Of a DNA stretch of 64,000 nt, positions 60,694-64,000 are shown one piece after another (positions within the stretch are counted from its first letter, which is position 1; every line of letters starts with the position of its first letter). Under the pieces are notes generated by a model. It did not search any database. It saw only the letters and a list, made by a program, of their open reading frames with translations, and was not told where the DNA came from. The position numbers and the translations under genes are program-made. The stretch is from Isoetes taiwanensis (lineage: Eukaryota > Streptophyta > Lycopodiopsida > Isoetales > Isoetaceae), in contig JAJEKV010000016.1 of assembly GCA_021234155.1 (NCBI GenBank), forward strand, positions 19,357,616-19,421,615, written 5' to 3'.

Positions 60694-62280
60694 GTATTAG
60701 TTTGTATGCCATTTGAAATACATGACATTGATAGCAAGCATAGGAGTTCACTCACATTGGACCCCATGTTCCTGCCTCCAGTTGTGGAGCACGAGTCTGC
60801 TTAAAATTCGTACTAGGCATGCAATAACGTCACCTAAAATTCGTACTAGACATGCAATAACATCACGTAAAGGGACAAACAAAGACGACATGAAAAGCTG
60901 AACAATTATTAGTAGGCCTGGAGAACTTGAAAATCCAAGTCCTATATCTAGCTGTTTAAATAGCTCTAGCTAGAGAGTCGCTACATGATCTTTGTAGAAA
61001 AGGGAATAATGCAAACATATCTACCAAATGTAATGCCATTCTAATATTTTTTTTTGCACTTTAAGTGATGAGGTTAATCGTCGTAAGAATAGCTATTGTT
61101 TCTACCAAAAGAGCAGATGGACACATGTTTCTATTATCTCTTTTTTTCTCTGAGATGTCCCCATCCTTTCATTTCCACATGAAAGCATGGACGAACGACT
61201 GCCCACTTGAAAAAGACAACCTCACATGTTTCTACTCCTACTTTTATTCTCAATAAAGATACTCCCAAGTATTTGGCAGAGACATTATGTTAAAAAGAAG
61301 GCAGAAAACAAATGGATAGTTCAAACCTCAATCGTGTTATTCTCCTAGGCAATCGTCACCATTTTATTTTAAACATGAATTGTTCGCTGCACTTTTCAGA
61401 CATGCAAGTCCCGTCTCTTGCCTAAAAGTCGCCTTTTGGGTTATGGAGGTGATAGTGAGCGATCAGAGGAGCGTTTGGAGCAATGCCGAACATAATCCAG
61501 TCTTGCAGCAGCAGCGAAGATCACTGTGCCCGACGATTCCAAGATCTTCATTCGTTTGCATCCGTATAGTGGCATGGACGAGTTCCAAGACATTGGAGGC
61601 ACCCAAGGATCTAGTTAGTGTCGACTCTGCCAGACAATGCAAGCTTTACGGCTGTTCTTAAGCTGGATTAGTATCTATTCTTAGTCCTAGATGATCTCTA
61701 GAACCCAAGAACTCATACTTGTAACATGGACTAACGAATGAACCCTAATCATGTTGATTATATTAGTTATATTAGATCTGTGATTTCTGTTATTTCAATT
61801 CATTATGTTATGGTATGATGGATGTTATCCCTGTTTCACACCTCTTGTGTATTGGAAAGGGGGGTAGAGACCCAGAGCCTTCATAGAAGATGATTCTAGA
61901 ATAGCCTTATTAATTCCCAATTAATTGCTGCCTATGCATAAGAGCCAACTTGCACTGTGGGTGGAGGGGCCAGACCAGTTGACAAGGGGGAACTCGTCCG
62001 ATGGCAGTTGATCCCTCTGGTGTGTAAAAGCCTACCGGGGAACATTGCGGACTAGGCCTAATACCTTATACAATGTGTGTAGTGTAATCCAACATAATGA
62101 ACCAAAAAAACTGAGCAGAATGCAAAATATATGCATCAGGCTGCGCCACACTCTACTAGCAAATAGATTAAACACAAATTGCAAATGAAGAAGGAGAGAG
62201 ATAAAATAAGTCTGGAGGTTCATCCTCATCATTTTCATTTATTTCTTCCATGGAAGATGCACTCTACAACAAAATAATCT
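60694..62280. other. Unassigned AT-rich stretch
   Basis: 60803-60868 is a 33-bp tandem duplication (AAAATTCGTACTAG...). A + frame at 61380-61661 is not recognised. Nothing else can be supported. Confidence 0.4.
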
Positions 62281-62624
62281 CTTCAAAAGCCAGAGTGAGA
62301 GAGATAGAATGAGGAGACATACCCCTCCTCTTAAACTTACACAGCAAATCTTGACCATTCATCTTCAAGCAATCTCCACCATTAGATCTTCAATAACCAA
62401 CATGCCCCTTGAGATCATGCCACCTCATCAAATATTCAACCATTCAAAGGGACTTTTATACACCTTCAAGTCCAATTACAAGTGCCCACAGTATAAAACA
62501 TCCAAAAAATACAATATCTTCTCCAATTTCAACAGATAAATCATCAAACATACATCAAATATGATAATTTGGTGCAAAATGTAAAAATGTGAGTAGATAA
62601 ACCACATTACATTATTCCCCCCCA
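62281..62624 (-). repeat. Probable LTR edge with polypurine tract
   Basis: On the minus strand, CTTGGGGGGGAATAA (complement of 62612-62626) directly precedes TGTAATGTGG, which looks like a polypurine tract followed by the TG start of a 3' LTR. The rest of the LTR and its other end are not defined, and the partner LTR would lie outside the window. Confidence 0.35.
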
Positions 62625-62626
62625 AG

Positions 62627-64000
62627 AGTATTCATCGTCCCGATGAATTCTTCAAAATTAAATCTTCAAGATCTTCGACTCTTAAAGGTCATAAAGATAA
62701 CATGGCAACTTAACAGGAATCAATATCCAAATACATCTTCTTCAAAAGCATCTTAGAAGTCTTCCAAGGAAAATAAAAATTAAAAACTCTATTACCATTG
62801 CCTCAGTCGGCGATTCTATGGCTTCACATAAATGTAATCACTTCAAAGGTGGCAAGTCCCATCCAGGTCAGTGGCACCCTCGCTCTTCTGCCTTGGCATG
62901 GCGCTCAATCCCCATATAATCTTGATCTCGCAAATAACGTTTCACATCCACTTGTTGAAGGAAAAATAGTCTTCTTTGAAATAATGATGGCCTTGACAAA
63001 TATTGCAGCTTGAATAACTCGATGAATATATGAACACTTGAAATGGGCATATGATATTAGGTCTTCACTTGAGGCATAAATAAAAAAATAACTCACATAT
63101 TTATGGATGTACATGAACTCAAACTCATGATCAATAGCTTGAAAACCAGCATCTTATCCAAGGGAACATGTGCCAAGATTTGAAATTCAAATATTCTTTT
63201 ATCTTCTATAGCTTGAATATTTTCATTAACGCCTTCCCTGACAACGACCAGCCCCCTTTTTTTCTTTTTCTGTATTTTTTGTTCTCTTTCTCTCAAGCTT
63301 GGCGATGGTGGTTAGGGTATGGCTGGGATCAGTAGAAGGCGGATGGATCACCTGATCTTAGATATGGCGAAGGGGAAGTAGGCAAAGGAATGGCTCGAGA
63401 GCATCCAAACAGGATCATGGGGCGAAAAAGGCCGGAGGCGAGTTGGGTAGTACTAGTGGCGAGAGCAAACGGGGCTATGGCAAACAATGCAACGGATCAG
63501 GCAAAATGCGAGATGATTAGGGTCGGATTTTGTCCCGCAGTCCGTGGAATGGAGATGGCGGTTCGAGGGTGGGCTATGGTCAGAGCCAACGCGACATGCT
63601 ATAGAGGTTCGATCGATAAAAGGCAAATGGATATGGCGGAGATGGCAAATCGAGCATATTAGGTATCGGCCATGGCGAGTATCTGCTTTGCACACAAAAT
63701 AGAAATAGGGTCGACTTGATTCCACGGCGCCCATTCCTATGTCGACATCCGTGGCACCGGCCAATATCTCGGAATGGAAATTGGGTTCCCTTATTCCGCT
63801 TGACCCGGGCGGCTCGGGTTTCTTTTTAGGGTTTGTTGTTTTAGGGTTCTTGTGGCTGCGCCATAGCGGGGTTCTTCCGCGGCTCTTCCACGGTTCTTCA
63901 CGGCGCAGATAGAGTTCTTCCACGGTTCTTCCGGCGTCGCCATAGCGAGTTCCACGTGGGTTCTTCATAGCAGGGTTCTTCACAGCGTCACCATAGCCTC
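62627..64000. other. Unassigned; possible interior of a minus-strand LTR element
   Basis: No pol domain is recognised. A minus-strand frame of 176 codons (63983-63453) is Arg/Pro/His rich and of unknown nature. 63840-64000 repeats GGTTCTTC-type units (GGTTCTTCCACGGTTCTTC and variants) about nine times. 63390-63660 is rich in ATGGCG-like words. Confidence 0.35.

Noticed and set aside
63453-63983. 176-codon minus-strand frame as a host gene.
   Set aside because: Arg/His/Pro-rich translation over a GGTTCTTC-repeat region, with no recognisable domain and no splice context; kept as unassigned.

Overview
This window looks like a gene-poor, transposon-rich stretch of a large plant nuclear genome. 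The plant assignment rests on L1-type LINEs whose ORF1 carries a DUF4283-like domain, Ty1/copia and Ty3/gypsy elements with tRNA-Met-type primer sites (TGGTATCAGA), Helitrons with TC...CTAG ends, and one intron-containing bicupin gene whose upstream region holds RY and ABRE motifs. The putative transposase families here are ones I associate mainly with ferns, lycophytes and mosses, so a fern is my best guess, but this is inference. Almost every transposon reading frame is broken.

Layout. 1-8210: a near-complete L1-type LINE (LINE-A, + strand) with a long structured 5' leader, ORF1, a broken ORF2 and a poly(A) tail. 8211-9085: old LINE scraps. 9086-26830: a copia element on the minus strand, split by two later insertions. 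The first is an 8.9-kb DNA transposon (10952-19873) inside its reverse-transcriptase gene. The second is a 3.1-kb Helitron (23671-26811) inside its right LTR. 26831-29467: a 23-copy ATTCT microsatellite, a ~0.9-kb element with ~60-bp inverted ends, and a LINE 3' end. 29468-38296: a second, very decayed LTR element (minus) holding a second copy of the same Helitron (32923-36037). 38310-40323: a decayed DUF7869-type gene (minus). 42380-43702: a gypsy gag/protease scrap. 43799-44845: a pogo/CENP-B-like transposase relic. 46497-48178: the only apparently intact host gene, a four-exon secreted bicupin (390 aa). 49851-56721: a full-length but broken LINE (LINE-B, minus) with a 12-bp target duplication. 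56819-56900: a tRNA-like SINE head. 57180-60693: a GC-rich LINE of another clade (LINE-C, +) ending in a (CCTT)n tail. 60694-64000: mostly unrecognised, with a probable LTR edge near 62611.

The most interesting object is the DNA transposon at 10952-19873. It has perfect 21-bp terminal inverted repeats beginning GGGTAGAAGC, a 4-bp target duplication (GTAA), and an exactly reconstructable insertion site inside a copia coding sequence. It carries two convergent gene relics: a coiled-coil protein with a C-terminal Ulp1-type cysteine peptidase (+ strand), and a putative transposase (- strand) with the motifs DFS..., WSDGCAA...FKS and GHGKGTHD. The unrelated-looking DUF7869-type relic at 38.3-40.3 kb has the same motif pattern (D...; DNCAGQNKN; GHTHEDVD), including identical GH-to-D spacing. 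This suggests that the two proteins belong to one broad class of RNase H-like transposases that I cannot place in a named superfamily.
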